DNA of 64,000 nucleotides from Anaeramoeba flamelloides (GCA_027625915.1 JANTQA010000070.1:13769001-13833000); one strand, 5' to 3'. Numbered from the stretch's first letter, positions 1 to 11,660 are shown. Notes: generated from the sequence alone by a model not told the origin. Translations and numbers: made by a program.

Positions 1-1940
1 TTGTCTTTCTCTTTTAAACACAGTTATTTTAAAACTGAGTAGCTTTATTTTTTTTAAGTGTATTTTTGTTAACTTCCTTTATAGATAATATGATTTCTTT
101 ATTCTAAATTGAAATAAAATTATTTTGTTTTGCAAATGATGAAGGCAATAAGTTGAATTTTGAACTGTTCAAAAATGACAGAAATGATTCAAACATTTTA
201 AAAACAATAATATCTTTCTGAAAATAGTTTTAAAATTGAGTCAGGTATTATAGTAATTAGATTTTTTTTTTATTTTGATATTTCGAACACTTGTAAATTT
301 TGTTGAACCTCAGTCATTAAATTTAGTAGTAGATTTATTTTGTGGTTACGTTTCCCTAAAATTGAGAAAGGTGGTTTGTTTGTCATCTTTAATTAAATCT
401 TAACCCATTACCCTATTTTTCTTTTTTCAATTTCTCGGGTTTTTTTCATTTTGTTACTATTTTTTTAAAAAACAACCATTTAAGGATTATTCGAATTTTA
501 TGGTTAGTGAATACTATTTTTCTACCTAGTCGCATATTTATAGACTTAAAAGAAACTTGATCTAAGGGATCTTACTAACTTGAAAAATTTAGGTTTTTTT
601 TGGAAAATTTTGAGTTAGGACAAAAAATAATTTTCCTTCATCAAATCCAAATTATTCTCAACAAATTTTGAAGAAAAAAATTTCATTAGGAAAATGTCAC
701 TCCACTTTCTTTTCAAGTATGTTAGAGTGTAGTAAGATAGCATAAATTTACTTGAAAAGAAAGTGGATTGGCATTTTCTTAATATCAAAAAAAATAGCTT
801 TTTAGTTTTGCCTTTTTTTGTTTGGGAAATTCAAAAAGTTTTTGGATCAATAAATGATTATCAAGCCAAATCTAAAAAATCCCAACAATTCCAAAAATTG
901 CAATATTTTGACTTTTCCTCAATCCATTGTCTTTTAAAGCTTTTTTTCTGTTTATTATATTTTATTTCAACCCCCACAGAGCAGAAAATTCGAATAGTCC
1001 TTAAAAAAAGTACAGTGATCAAAAAAATCTTCGTGCACGACGACTATAATCCGTGTTTCAAAATATTATCTGTGCTTTTTTTTCTTCTTGTATCAAGGCA
1101 ACATCCAATCTACTACCAAATAGTATACCTAAGTTCAAATCAATTTTGAAAGTAAAGATCTGGTTATTTTCAGAAAAATTTAAATTATTCATGCAAATAG
1201 TTGAAAATTTTCCATAATATTCTCAATTTTTTTGAATTTTTTTGTTTTGTTAAAAAAAAAATTTTCATAAAAAATTATACTCTAATTTTTGAGATAAATT
1301 TTCGCTATTTGATCCTTCATTTTTAGAATTTCTTTTTAAATAATAGAACTTTAAGAAATCAATACCATATTTATTTAGGGTTTATTATCAGTTTCTTTGA
1401 TCGGTTGATGTATATATCTTCTATAACAAAAAAAAACACACTTTTTATTTTGAAGCATACAATAAATTATTTTGTTAGCTTTATTTTGACAACAATAAAA
1501 AAGTTCCTAAATTAAAACTTTCAGAAGTTTACTGTTTTAATAAAGTGAAGGGGTTACCCTTTAAATATAGGCGTGGAAGTTGGGATTAGAATTTAAGCTC
1601 CTTTTAAAATTAACTGACGATAAATTAATAATAGAAAACTTACGTCAACTTTATTTCTCTTCAAAAAAACAAAATTCTTCACTTTTTGAAAATCTCTTTA
1701 CTAATTTTTTTATTTCTTAAATCAATTTTAACCATAAAATCCTCTTTCTTGGGGATAATTTTTTGATAATATTTTGTTTTATTTTATTGTGATTAATCTA
1801 GATACTTGTCAAATCATTCTTACACCTTTTCTAATCTTCGATTTGAAATTCAATTCTAATTATTTTCTAAACATTGAATCAAAAACAAAAGGAATCGAAA
1901 AAGTTATTTTTTAATTTTTTTTCTTCTTTGAATAAGAATT
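1..1940. other. A+T-rich gene-poor left edge
   Basis: No gene could be supported here apart from one short hairpin (686-782). An open frame at 763-1149 on the plus strand begins inside the hairpin without an ATG start and has no recognisable domain, so it is left out. The rest is homopolymer-rich A+T sequence. Confidence 0.6.
686..782. repeat. Short foldback hairpin, about 33-bp arms
   Basis: The left arm at about 686-719 (core CCACTTTCTTTTCAAGTA) is the reverse complement of the right arm at about 749-782 (core TACTTGAAAAGAAAGTGG), with two or three mismatches and a loop of about 30 bp. No second copy was noticed in the window. It could be a tiny MITE or a solitary palindrome. Confidence 0.75.
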
Positions 1941-2226
1941 ATGTCTCAAGACTCAGCTAGTAGTGAGACCTTAACCGTCCTCACTTGAGATAACACCCCA
2001 TCTCTTCCAAATATTTTACCAAAAACTAAATCAACCAAAAAAAAAGAGAAAGATAAACCAGAGTCCAAACGTTACAACTACAGATTCACACGTCAAAAAG
2101 GAACTATTTTTTTTTTAAGTCCCCAAATTCAAGTCGAATTGAAAGACGGTCCTAACTTAACTGCCATTTTAACCCCAATTAACTCGAAAGGCAATGGTCT
2201 ACAATTTGAAGATCTACCCATTGAAA
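1941..2226 (+). pseudogene. Candidate coding exon with an in-frame stop, unrecognised
   Basis: An ATG at 1941 opens a frame that reads MSQDSASSETLTVLT, meets TGA at 1986-1988, and then stays open in the same frame to beyond 2226. The frame after the stop is lysine-rich and then mixed (for example QIQVELKDGPNL, TAILTPINSKGNG). Base composition is clearly more gene-like than the flanks, with many C-ending codons. A GTATTT at about 2228 could be a 5' splice site, which would put the 875-bp inverted-repeat element at 2275-3149 inside an intron. The protein family is not recognised. Possible readings are a decayed gene, an assembly error at the TGA, or a real start downstream of it. Recoding of TGA is unlikely, because the long genes in the window use TGG for Trp and contain no in-frame TGA. 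Confidence 0.4.
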
Positions 2227-2274
2227 GTATTTCACACCTTTTTTTTTTTTTCTAATTTCTCTTTTATCATTTCA

Positions 2275-3149
2275 CCATTGTGAAAAAAATTTGGTTCATT
2301 AAAAAAAATTGGTTCAGTCAAAAATTTGTTTTCGTTTTTTAAATAGTAAATATTAGCAAAATGATTTTTGATCAAAGTAAAATTTTATGAACAAATCTAC
2401 ATTTAATCAAAACCAAAGTCACTATCAATAATAATTTTCAAAGTTAATATTAAATTGTTGTATTCGGAACTTTTTAGAATTACTGAGGAACTCTAAAAAT
2501 ACAAAAATTTACTTTTAATTGTCAACTTTACTAAAAATGTGAGAACTATTTTTTTTTATTAGGATATATTAAAATCTATTAATTCAATAAGACATTTACT
2601 ATTGCTAATTAACGTTTTTTTATCAAAGTTAATCTTAAATAACCTTTTAAACCAAATTGAATAATAAAATCTTCCAAAAAAGCTATTTTTTCAGAATAGA
2701 TTGTTTTCCACTAATGTTTTACAATCAAAACTTCAAAATAACAAAATATCAAGATTTTAGAAACCATTTAAATACTTTAAATCTCCATAGACAAACTTTA
2801 ATTTAAAACACTTATTTAATTTATGGTCTTTCCAAACAATGAATAACTTGATCTTGGAATGTAATCTAATAAAAAAAAATAACATTTTTAGTAAAGTTAA
2901 CAATTAAAAGTAAATTTTTGTTTTCTTTGAGTTCCACAGCAATTCCAAAAGGTTAAAATGCAACAATTTAATATTTCCTTTCTGAAAATTATAATTGGTA
3001 ATGATTTTGGTTTTTCTTAAATGTAAGATTTGTTCATAAAATTTTACTTTGATCAAAAATCATTTTGATAATATTTACTATTTAAAAAACGAAAACAAAT
3101 TTTTGACTGACCCTATTTTTTTTAATGAACCAAATTTTTTTCACAATGG
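2275..3149. mobile_element. TIR family A, copy 1 (875-bp foldback MITE)
   Basis: The left end (CCATTGTGAAAAAAATTTGG) reappears as its reverse complement at the right end. The arms continue inward for about 250 bp with indels, including the segment ATGATTTTTGATCAAAG. No transposase frame is present. The same element recurs at 36783-37642 with the same termini, so the boundaries are supported by two copies. The flanking triplets here are TCA and TGA, not a direct duplication, although the other copy has one. It is a non-autonomous DNA element, probably mobilised in trans. Confidence 0.85.
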
Positions 3150-3386
3150 TGAAAATGAAAACAACAACCTTTCAAATTTTCAAAAAACAAAAAGTACCCT
3201 TTAGCCCTAGGAGCTCAGAAATTATTTGAGAAACAGTTTTTTCTTGTTCTTCGTTTTGTTTTTTAAAATAATTTAATATTAGTCATTCCCATCGTTAGTG
3301 AGTTCTTTTTAACTGTTTTTATTGAAACACTTTTGGTGTACTGGCAATCTTAAATCAACTAAAACAGAAGAATCGAAAAAATGTAA

Positions 3387-3685
3387 AATAATTTTGAAGA
3401 AATTAAAAAAGAAAATGAACTGGAAATATTTCCCCATTTAAATTTCAAATGCCGGTAAGTTTTAACGATCTAATCACTTTATGTGAATTTGCTTCTCGAA
3501 CAAAGGGTGTTTTGTGATTCAAAATCTTAATTTGAAATTGCACTTCTTTTGCTTGTATTTGCATACTGGTTTTTAATATTTAACTGTAATCAAATTTCAG
3601 CTTAACTTTCTTTATTTCAATTCTTAAGTCTGACTTTTATTTGGGATCCTTGTCCACCTTAAATACGACAAATATATATCACTAA
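3387..3685 (+). CDS. Possible two-exon small gene or gene tail, unrecognised
   Basis: A short frame at 3387-3454 (NFEEIKKENELEIFPHLNFK) runs into a textbook 5' splice site, GTAAGT, at 3455. The matching 3' site TTTCAG ends at 3600. Joining the two keeps the frame open (LTFFISILKSDFYLGSLSTL) to a TAA at 3683-3685. The splice signals are as good as those of the uS11 gene at the right end of the window. The weak point is the start: the only upstream ATG in frame (3381) is followed at once by TAA, so either an upstream exon supplies the start or the gene is dead. The product is not recognised. Confidence 0.3.
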
Positions 3686-4214
3686 GTACAACAAAAAACG
3701 GCCAAACAAACAAATTATTAGAGATCAAAAAATCGAGCCCACTTCCTTGAAAGATCTCTTTTTGTAAAAGATAATAAAAGGAGAACCGTGTGTACATTTT
3801 TACCCCTTTATTTACCAAACACCATTAATAAATGGGAAAAAACTTTCACTTCATTTTCTTTTTGTTTTTCCTTTTCTTTTTCGTTTTTGTTTTCGTTTTC
3901 CTTTTCCTTTTTCAAATAGATTCAATACAACAACCTACTTTCTTGAAAGTTTCTTTTTTGAAAAAAGAAAAATAACTAAAAACAAAGTGAAATATTTTTA
4001 CCATTCATTATGCAAATACCAGTTGTTGAAAAAAATTCTTTAAACAAAAAAATAAAACCACAGGATCTCCAATTACAAAAATTCCAAAAACAAAAAAAAA
4101 AAACTCACGAGATCTCAACTAAAAAATTGTTCAGAAACAATCGTTTCAAAAGTTCGACAATTTCAAAATACAAACTTTGAAAAAAAATGGTAATCTTTTT
4201 TTTATTGAAAGTTA
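3686..4214. other. Gene-free stretch with a pyrimidine hexamer run
   Basis: Apart from a TTTTCC/TTTTCG-like hexanucleotide run at about 3853-3913, no gene or structured element could be identified. A 57-codon minus-strand frame (about 3624-3797) overlaps the candidate exon above and has no recognisable domain. Confidence 0.5.
3853..3913. repeat. Degenerate TTTTCN hexanucleotide microsatellite
   Basis: The plus strand is an almost pure pyrimidine run built from units such as TTTTCC, TTTTCG and TTTTTG over about 60 bp. The complementary strand is therefore purine-only. Confidence 0.7.
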
Positions 4215-4868
4215 AGGGAGGAGTTTCTAATTCCTCTTATTTACAGTTAGGTTATTTTTTTAATTCGAGAAATTAAAAGAAAATTTAAAAATTTTCGGTT
4301 TATTTCATAAATTTAAAAAAATCCCATATTTCTATTCGATTTTCCAGAATTTAAAAGCGTTAAGTAAAATCAAAGATTTAACTCAATTCTTTTAAAATCT
4401 GGAAAAGTGCGGTTAGGCTTTTCTTGAGTTTTCTATTTATTTGTGAAGTGTTCTAGGTTTTTTTTACTTTAAAAATAAACCGAAAATTTTAATAAATTTT
4501 CGGTTTATTTCTAAAATAAAAAAAACATAACGAAAATCTATTGACTTTCCGAAATAAAATAGAAAACTCAAAAAAACCTAACGAAAATCAATAGATTTTA
4601 CAGATAAAATAGAAAATATCAAGAAAAATGCAGTTAGTTTTTTTTTAATTTTAGAAATTAAAAGAAAATTTAATAAATTTTCAATTTATTTTAAACATTT
4701 AAAAAAAAACCTAGGTACTCTACGTCACTTTTCGTTACTCTACAGCACTTGAGGACACCTAAAGTTAGATTTTTTTTAATTTGAGAAACAAACCGAAAAT
4801 TACTGAAATTTTCTTTTTCTTATTCAAATTAAAGAAAACCTAGACATTTGATGACACTCTAAGGCACT
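4215..4868. repeat. Hairpin-cluster repeat, copy 1
   Basis: A mosaic of short perfect or near-perfect palindromes. One unit pairs CAGAATTTAAAAGCGTTAAG with its complement across a small loop (about 4345-4415). A second type pairs AATTTGAGAAATAAACCG-like arms into a hairpin ending in CCTAACG. The cluster opens with AGGGAGGAGTTTCTAATTCC and holds GCACTCTACGGCACTT-like linkers near its other end. The same units and borders recur at 5040-5240, 28628-29152, 32281-32660 and 41213-41425, so this is a dispersed family rather than chance. Confidence 0.7.
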
Positions 4869-5039
4869 TCCCAACATGATTCCATATACAATGATCAATA
4901 TCTACATCTATTTCTGAGTTGAAATATTGTTGCATAGATTGAAATATTTTGTATTTATTTTCTTCTTATCATAAACATAAGAAGATCTATTTAAATACTT
5001 TGTGAAGTTTTGTAATTTTAGGATGGAAATTGAACCTTT
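4869..5039. other. Spacer between two hairpin clusters
   Basis: Nothing recognisable was seen in this A+T-rich spacer. Confidence 0.5.
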
Positions 5040-5240
5040 CCATTTTAAATATTTTTTTTCGTTAAGTTTTATTTTATTTGAGAAAATAAAAAGAAAATTT
5101 CATACTTTTTCTTTTTCTTTCTAAAATTAAAAAAAAAACTATTTTAGCTTTTCCAGAATTCAAAAGAATTGAGTAAAATCAAAGATTTTACTCAATTCTT
5201 GTGAATTATGGTAGAGCTAGACACTCTACGGCACAAATTT
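5040..5240. repeat. Hairpin-cluster repeat, copy 2 (partial)
   Basis: Carries the core hairpin of the family: GCTTTTCCAGAATTCAAAAG on one side and the complementary ATTCTTGTGAATTATGG-type arm on the other, with GAGTAAAATC/GATTTTACTC pairing between them. It is followed by ACACTCTACGGCAC. Confidence 0.7.
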
Positions 5241-5279
5241 TTATTTATGTTATTGTTATACCAAAGTGTTTTTTTTTGA

Positions 5280-7345
5280 TTATTCTTGACCTTTCTACCC
5301 AGAACAATTTATTATCAATCTTTCTCTAAATTGGCTTAGATTTAGTTCTAATAACGTTAAGGTATCTATTTCCCAATTAATATTTTCATTATCTTTTTTT
5401 GAAAACTTTAAATTTTTGGATATAAGTCAAAAACCCAGAATTTCTATTTTTTTTTTGAGTTTATATCTTCTTTTATATATTGAAATTCTTACTTATCAAG
5501 TTTACTTCAGTTTTATAAATTATTATCGGAGATTTTGGGTTTATTTTTAAAAATTTTGTGACTTTTTTATTTATCCAAACATCTATCGCGTTGAAATCTT
5601 TTTGATTTAGATTAAAAATAACTAATCCATAAAATATCTGACTAATGCATATCGCTTTAAACATTTGTAATTTTACTCCATTAGCTGAATTATGCTGTTT
5701 TTAAATCATTCTGATTTTTTTCAAGTTATTTTTACTTTTTGGAAAGTTTTTTTTTGTAAATGTTTTTCTTTTTCAAACCAAATTCCTAAATATTTTATTT
5801 AGGATAATTGGTTATGATTGTGAGGTTTTATCAATATTTGGATTCATTCTAAATTCTTGAATAATTTTAATATATTGATATTAATTTTTTGTCAATTTCT
5901 GAAATTAGCACTTTCATTATTAAAATTAAGTCATCTGTGAACATTTGAACATGTTTGACTAAATCTTTAATTTCTTCAATTAAAAAGTGAATGATAAATC
6001 CAAACATCAAAGGAGAAAGAGGTTCTCCTTGATAAACTCCAATTCCTTATTTTTTATATAATATTTTTGTAACCAAATTTTGATTTTTTGATTTTTGATA
6101 TATTTATTAAGAGCATATTGAATTAATATATGAATAATTGTATCAAAACATTTTTTAATATCTATTGAACTAATAAAAAATTTTTAATTTTTATATTTAT
6201 TTTTAAGTTTTTAAAGTTCAAATAATAAGTTTAAAACAGCTATTCTTGTATCTCGTTTTTTTAAAAAAACCGAATTGGGAATCTGAAACTCAATTCCAAA
6301 GATTCTTCTACCCCTTGATTATAAACACCAATTCAAAATTTTTAACACACCAAAATTCGATTTGTGAAAAAAAAAACTCATTAAATCAATCCTTGAAGAA
6401 ATACCAAATTAGAACCAATCACTAATTGAAATGTTAACACCTTTTTATAAATTACAATACTCACAAAACAATAAATAAATAATTATCTATACAAATAAAT
6501 CAAGGGTGTGTTAAAAATTTTGGAGAGAGCAAAACAAAAAAATACATTAGTAAATTTGTTTAAATTCTATTAGGAATATTGATCGATCAAATGGTTAGAT
6601 ACTACCAACTAATTTTATTTGAGTTCTTCTATTTTGAACAACTCTACTTTAACATAATATAAACCTCGTAGAAAAATTTTGATCTAACGAAGCAAATTAC
6701 GTAATTCAAACAATAAAATGAAAACAAAAACTAAAAGAGATGATAAAATGATTTTCATATTTTGCAAAAATCAAAATTATCTCCAATTTCAATGAAATTG
6801 TATTATTGTGATAGTTTGGAACGTTTGAGCTGTAAGGAAAATTTTGAATTTTAGTTTATAAGTTTTAGAAAAAATATAAAGTATTATTGATTGAGATTGG
6901 CCAATAATTTAAAGGAATTTCTTCATCCCCAGTTTTTTTGAATAAATAAAATATTTCAATCTTTAATAAAATTTATGATTTCTTCATAAGGATTATAAAT
7001 CAATCCATTGTTCAAAGTATTTTTTGACATTTTGTTAAAAAATAGAAGATATTCTTTTTCATTCTTTTTTTTTTTTTTTTTGTAGAATTTATAAAATTGT
7101 ATTTTAAAAAAATCTTTAACTGGTTTATTTTTTTGATATTTGATTAACTCATAATTATTTTCTAGTGAAAAAATTTCCTTAATATCCATTGATTTTAAAT
7201 CTTCACATTTTACAAAATAATGCTCTTTTATTAATTTTATTATTTTTATTTCAGGTTTTTTGCTAATTTCTTTTCAGTAATCGAAGTAAGTACTTTCTAA
7301 ATTCTTATTATTTAAAATAATTTTTGTTGAAGACTTTAAATAGAT
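5280..7345 (-). mobile_element. Decayed non-LTR retrotransposon (LINE), reverse transcriptase region
   Basis: On the minus strand the order of motifs is that of a LINE reverse transcriptase. A pre-RT segment (about 7345-6960) is followed by LFKKTGDEEIPLNYWPIS (about 6940-6880), equivalent to the KKGD..NYRPIS block. Next come FISSIDIKKCFDT (about 6180-6140; motif A), GVYQGEPLSPLMFGFIIH (about 6045-5990; motif B) and FTDDLIL (about 5945-5920), the YADD-box counterpart. The C-terminal thumb-like region, with a YGLVIF block, lies at about 5660-5475. Several stops and frame changes show it is dead. A small inverted-repeat insertion sits at about 6334-6522. The zinc-knuckle end seen in the 12-kb and 50-kb copies is missing, so the 3' end is truncated. 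Confidence 0.85.
6334..6522. repeat. Small inverted-repeat insertion inside the LINE
   Basis: CAAAATTTTTAACACAC at 6334-6350 is matched exactly in reverse complement at 6506-6522. The 189-bp segment sits between the early RT block and motif A of the LINE and interrupts the order expected of the protein. It is probably a small MITE; flanking duplication was not resolved. Confidence 0.55.
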
Positions 7346-7571
7346 TTAATATTGTATTATAAAACTAATTGAATTTTTTTTTAATGAAAATACTTTTTTT
7401 TAAAAAAATTCTGATATTTGTGATAAAATAATCTAAAACCATTACCTTTCCGACTTGATTTATTATTCTAAATTATTTTAAAATTAACAAGTGGGTATTT
7501 ATTAATTTGAGATCCCATTAAATTAAAATCCCCACATTTTTTTTTTTGTTTTGTTTTAATTTTTCTCACAA

Positions 7572-8871
7572 ATGGTATTAAATAAAAAACTGGTTAAAAA
7601 TATGTATTTTTTATTAGTGATTTGGAACATTTTTGAATATTTACCACCAATTAGACTTGGATGGATGGGAACTCTTTGTAAATATTTCAATGAAGCTGTT
7701 GATGATGATACTTTATGGAAAATTGTTGCAAAAAATTATGAGAGTTTATTTATTTGGGAAAAGCTCTATACTACCAGTGTAAATGATTTTAGAAACACTT
7801 ATGGTGTTTATGGGGATCTTGCCTCCCTTAAAGTGTCAACCAATGACCGTGAAAATGATTGTTCTTCTGTAATTCAAAGCTCTGCAATAAAACCAAAAAC
7901 AGATTACAAACAGAGAATATCCTTTATTGAAAATATGGAAAATCCAAAGGAAGTTATTATTAAAAAAATTATAGATATAAAACAGATTTACAAACGACAA
8001 AATGATGAATTGATCAAAAAAAAGGAATATGATGATTATTGGACAAAGAAGTTGAATTATTATAGACATTTATCTGATTCACTACTGACTTTTCTTTGGT
8101 TTTTCTTAGCAATCGGGACAACATCATTTTATTTATTATTAAATTTATTAATGCAGAACATAATATCAAAAAATTCACAATTTTGGATAATGATTCCTTT
8201 TTGGATTTTTTGTGCGATCTTCATTATTCAAATATTGTGTCTGCACTTTTACTATCGAGATCTAAAACTTGGATTTGAAATTTTTAAAATATATCTTATT
8301 GCAATAATAATAGTGATGACTATTATTGCGTTTAGCTTTTTATTGCAAAGGGGCAGCACTTTAAATTGGAAATTAACATTTGCGCCAATTCAGATTTTTT
8401 TTCTATATATGATATTTTTGGTGTTTGGCAAGTATAAAGATAATCGAGATAGAAATTTACACGAAACTAGAGAATGGGTTGTTTACATTTCTGCCATTGT
8501 TGATTTACTTCTATTGTTACTTTTTTTTAATTCTTGTTCCATTAAAATTAGATTATAATATATCACCAAAATGGACTATTATTTTGATCCCTTTATTTTT
8601 GCTTCATGTTGCGATTTTATTAGAAATGTTTATAACCATACCTTTTCAAGGTTATTCTTCTGATGAGTGGTTTATGATAACTCTTATGTTTTTCTGTCTT
8701 TTTGTATTTTTATTACCATTTTTGATCTTTGAAATTCTATTAGCAGTATATTTACAAACTTCAAAAATTTCCAATTTTACCTATACTTTGATACCAATTT
8801 ATTTCGCGCAATTGATAGAAATTATCTTTCTCATAACAGTATCCATAAAATCGATAACAGAGTCTTATTAA
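7572..8871 (+). CDS. F-box and TMEM185-like multi-span membrane protein, split by a frameshift
   Basis: The first frame (7572-8558) starts at ATG and carries an F-box-like segment at residues about 15-58 (WNIFEYLPPIRLGWMGTLCK, then LW). A charged linker and several membrane spans follow. At 8521-8528 a run of eight T's is followed by a change to the +1 frame, which continues to TAA at 8871. Skipping one T gives a protein of about 432 aa with LILVPLKLDYNISPKW, close to the TMEM185/Fam11 signature (VPLKLDG..SW), and three further hydrophobic spans. F-box proteins usually recruit substrates to SCF ubiquitin ligases; the TMEM185 family's function is poorly known, and their fusion suggests a membrane-bound adaptor (inference). 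The break may be a sequencing indel in a homopolymer, a recent mutation or real slippage. The upstream flank is T-rich; no neighbour shares its strand closely. Confidence 0.75.
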
Positions 8872-9159
8872 ATAAACATATATGGTACAATGTTTGAATT
8901 TATTTATTAATAGTATCTAGTATTGTATTTATTGTGTCTTTTCCCAAAATTACTGCATATTAATTTTTATATTTAATTCATTTCCTTCTCATTGTTCAAA
9001 TTTTAAACTAATTATAATTAAATATCAAATTAAATATATTTTTGTATCATTGAAATTTATACCTAATATTTTTTGTAGAAATAATTATTATTTTTTTAAA
9101 ATTACAGCTTCATAAAAAAAAAGTATATTAAACTAATTCGAGAAAGGAAATTTCTTCTT
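8872..9159. other. 3' flank of the F-box gene
   Basis: A+T-rich sequence with no identifiable gene. A TTC/TTA microsatellite begins at about 9150 and leads into the next element. Confidence 0.5.
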
Positions 9160-9870
9160 CTTCTTCTTCTACTTATTCTTATTATTATTGTGTTATTATT
9201 ATTATTGAAGAAGTGCAAATTACACACTCAATTTCCTTTTACTTAAATGTCATTTCATAAAAAAAAGTATAAAATCATAGATTTCACGGTTATTAATTGA
9301 TGAAAATAGTTTCAAATTGTCTTGATTTGAAATTAATTTATTAAGATTCATTTTTTTTAATTTGTATTGAGATATTAATCTATCTTTTTCATAAGAAGGA
9401 AACACCCAAATTATTTTTATTTTGTGGAAAAGGCAAAAAATTGCATAAGAAAAAAGGAAATAATAAAAAAGAAGTTTAAAAGGGGTTTCTAAGGAGCAAT
9501 TGGTAAAAAATCAAAAAAAAAAAAACCAAAATGTTTTCTTGAATTAAGAATACCCAAAATCACATTCAAGATACTTTTTGATGAATTTAATTTAATTTGA
9601 TAGGTGATCATGAATGTTCATTTGAGAATTCCATTATTTAATTGTTGGAATTTCTTTTCTTTTTTTTTTTTTTGATGTCTATTAAATTTTAACCTTAATA
9701 TTTTTTGCCTTCGGGTTTATCTTTCTTATATTCAAGAAAACAATATTGTTATGTTTCAGTATTTAACAGTTTAAAAAGTAACAACTTGATCTTTTTCAAT
9801 TGTAACTCTTTTTTTCTTTTAAAAAAACATAATTCAGGACAGGTAAAAATGGAAAAAAAAAAAAAAATTT
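9160..9870 (-). mobile_element. Non-autonomous retroelement with a LINE 3' tail, copy 1
   Basis: Read on the minus strand, the last 250-280 bp match the 3' end of the resident LINE. They cover the LWVCPS-coding area, the block GTGAAATCTATGATTTTA and the terminal GTGTAATTTGCACTTCTTC before an A+T-rich tail. The preceding 450 bp are not LINE sequence but are shared with 19720-20260, for example around ACCAATTG, AGTATCTTGAATGTG and AGTTACAATTGAAAAAG. Both copies have the same junction, which suggests an element spread by the LINE machinery through its tail. Confidence 0.6.
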
Positions 9871-10139
9871 GATCTTTTTTATCAACTAATCAAATTCATA
9901 TCAAGTTGCAGATCGATCAACTTTGAACTAAAATAACAAGAATGTATTAATAACGCATAATAATCTTTTTTCAATATTAAATAAACTAAAATTCATTCAC
10001 AAAGTATAATTTTTGAGATAAAAACACTAACAAGTAGGGTTTCGGAAAAACTAAACAATAAAAGGGTAAAACTTGAAATTGTATTTCTTGAAAAGTTGAA
10101 CTCTACCACTAATTTAATTTCTGACTTGATAATTTTTGA

Positions 10140-10577
10140 GATTGAAAAAAATCCTTTGCATTAAATTAAACACTGAAAAGCATTATTAATTGTTTATATT
10201 AGGAAAATTGATATTTATTATCTCTTTTATTACAGAATCTAAATCGAAAAATCATAAGCTATATACTTATTATAAATATGATTAATTAAATTATAATAGA
10301 CCATAACGATATTCAATCAATCAAAAAATAAGAATAAAAAATATCATTTACCAAATTCTTTCGTTAACCTCTATAAAAGCTCGTTTTTTTTTTTAAAAAA
10401 AAAGTGTATAAACTCATGGTTATCAAACAATTAAATACGTATACTATATAAAAATAAATTTTATTAACTATAGATAAGTTTATTATTTGGTTTTTTTTTT
10501 AAAAAAATTGTTTATTTATATAAAGTATTTGATTTAAAATAAAAGAGATAATCAATATCAATTTTACTAATATTTAC
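10140..10577. mobile_element. TIR family D, diverged copy
   Basis: Inner arms ATTGATATTTATTATCTCTT (about 10208) and AGAGATAATCAATATCAAT (about 10543) are inverted. The interior follows the copies at 12935-13440 and 55865-56349: ATTCAATCAATCAAAAAA, then a TATCATTT.CCAA block, then GGTTATCAAACAATTA. The right terminus is lost or interrupted at the palindrome that starts at 10578. Confidence 0.6.
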
Positions 10578-10933
10578 AGCAATTTCAAACTTGGTACACA
10601 CGATTTAACTTAACTTAAAATTTCATTTTTCATTAAACTTTTATTGAACTTCGAGATCTGTTAAAACTGAATCAAGGTTTTAACACCAAAACTCAAGAAT
10701 ACCTGACTGACAAGCATCGTAAACAAGTTTTCGCTTTTTCTTTTAAAAACTTTTTTGAAATTATTTTAAAAAAATTCCATTTTGTAAGAGATCTTGGATA
10801 TTAAGGACAACACAAGTAGATTTGAGTCTAAAATAACAATTAACCTTTTCAATTAAAAGGAGTTTAAAGAAAGTTGAATGAAAATTTAAATTTTAAGTTA
10901 AGTTAAATCGTGCTCACCAGGTTTGAAATTGCT
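10578..10933. mobile_element. 356-bp palindromic element
   Basis: AGCAATTTCAAAC at the left end and GTTTGAAATTGCT at the right end are exact inverse complements. The arms extend inward through CGATTTAACTTAACTTAAAA (left) and its complement at about 10895. The central part has no gene. It abuts, and probably interrupts, the family D copy to its left. Confidence 0.7.
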
Positions 10934-11034
10934 ATAAAATTCATAATGGTGCCAAAACTTATTGTCATCTACTTTATTTATATCAATACCATTAAATAAA
11001 TCTTTAATTTTTCATTATTTATTTTTTTTTTTTA

Positions 11035-11660
11035 ATATGTCCTTATTAAAATTAAGCACTATTTTTTCTGATTAATATTTTTCAAAATCTAGGCTTCTAA
11101 ATTAATTCAATTAACCACTGGGATAAATTTTTTTAGAATAAAAACACTCTCAACTTTTCAATATCAAAAATATTTTTTGAAATTACTTGAACTTTTTTAT
11201 TTTTTTTTGAAAATTTGGGGTTTAAAAAATTTTGAAATCCAAGAATAAGCAATATATATTAAATTAGAATACTTTTCCAGAGAGTTTATCTTTTTACTAA
11301 AACTTTGTTTTTAATTTTACCATTTGAAAATAAAAAAAAAAATTGTAGACCAAATTAGTCCCTTTTGTAAAAATAAAATTCCTAGAATTTAGATTTTATT
11401 TTAGTAAATGAGTTAAAACAAGATATTTTATCTAAAAATATACATAATTTCAACTTTGAATTCAATGGTTTTGTCAAAAAAAGATTTCAAGAAAAAGTTA
11501 AATTGAAACTTTATTTATTTTAATTTTTGCATTTTAATTTTTTTAAAGGAAGGTATTTGATCATTTTTCCTATTATAGTGTTTTTTGGGTTTTAGGGGTA
11601 TACTGGGATTTTTATTATACTAAAATTACTTTTTTAAAATTGATAATTCCGATTATTTGA
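11035..11660 (+). repeat. Dispersed repeat R1, copy 1 (inverse of 21400-22035)
   Basis: Blocks such as AATTAAGCACTATTTTTTCTG, AAAACACTCTCAACTTTTCA, CCAGAGAGTTTATCTTTTTA and ATACATAATTTCAACTTTGA reappear in reverse-complement order at 21400-22035. Similarity runs for about 600 bp with many indels. No protein-coding frame is evident, so this is an old non-coding repeat of unknown class. Confidence 0.7.

Noticed and set aside
763-1149. 128-codon plus-strand frame
   Set aside because: It starts at a non-ATG codon inside a hairpin arm, is low in complexity and matches nothing recognisable.
1986-1988. TGA read as an amino acid (variant genetic code)
   Set aside because: The long, well-supported genes contain no in-frame TGA and use TGG for Trp throughout, and the UNC93-like gene ends in TGA. 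The case rests on one weak candidate exon.
8425-8871. Separate gene for the second half of the F-box/TMEM185-like protein
   Set aside because: Its first 30 residues are an out-of-frame reading of the upstream gene. The rest continues the membrane domain after a one-base shift in a T run, so it is treated as one gene.
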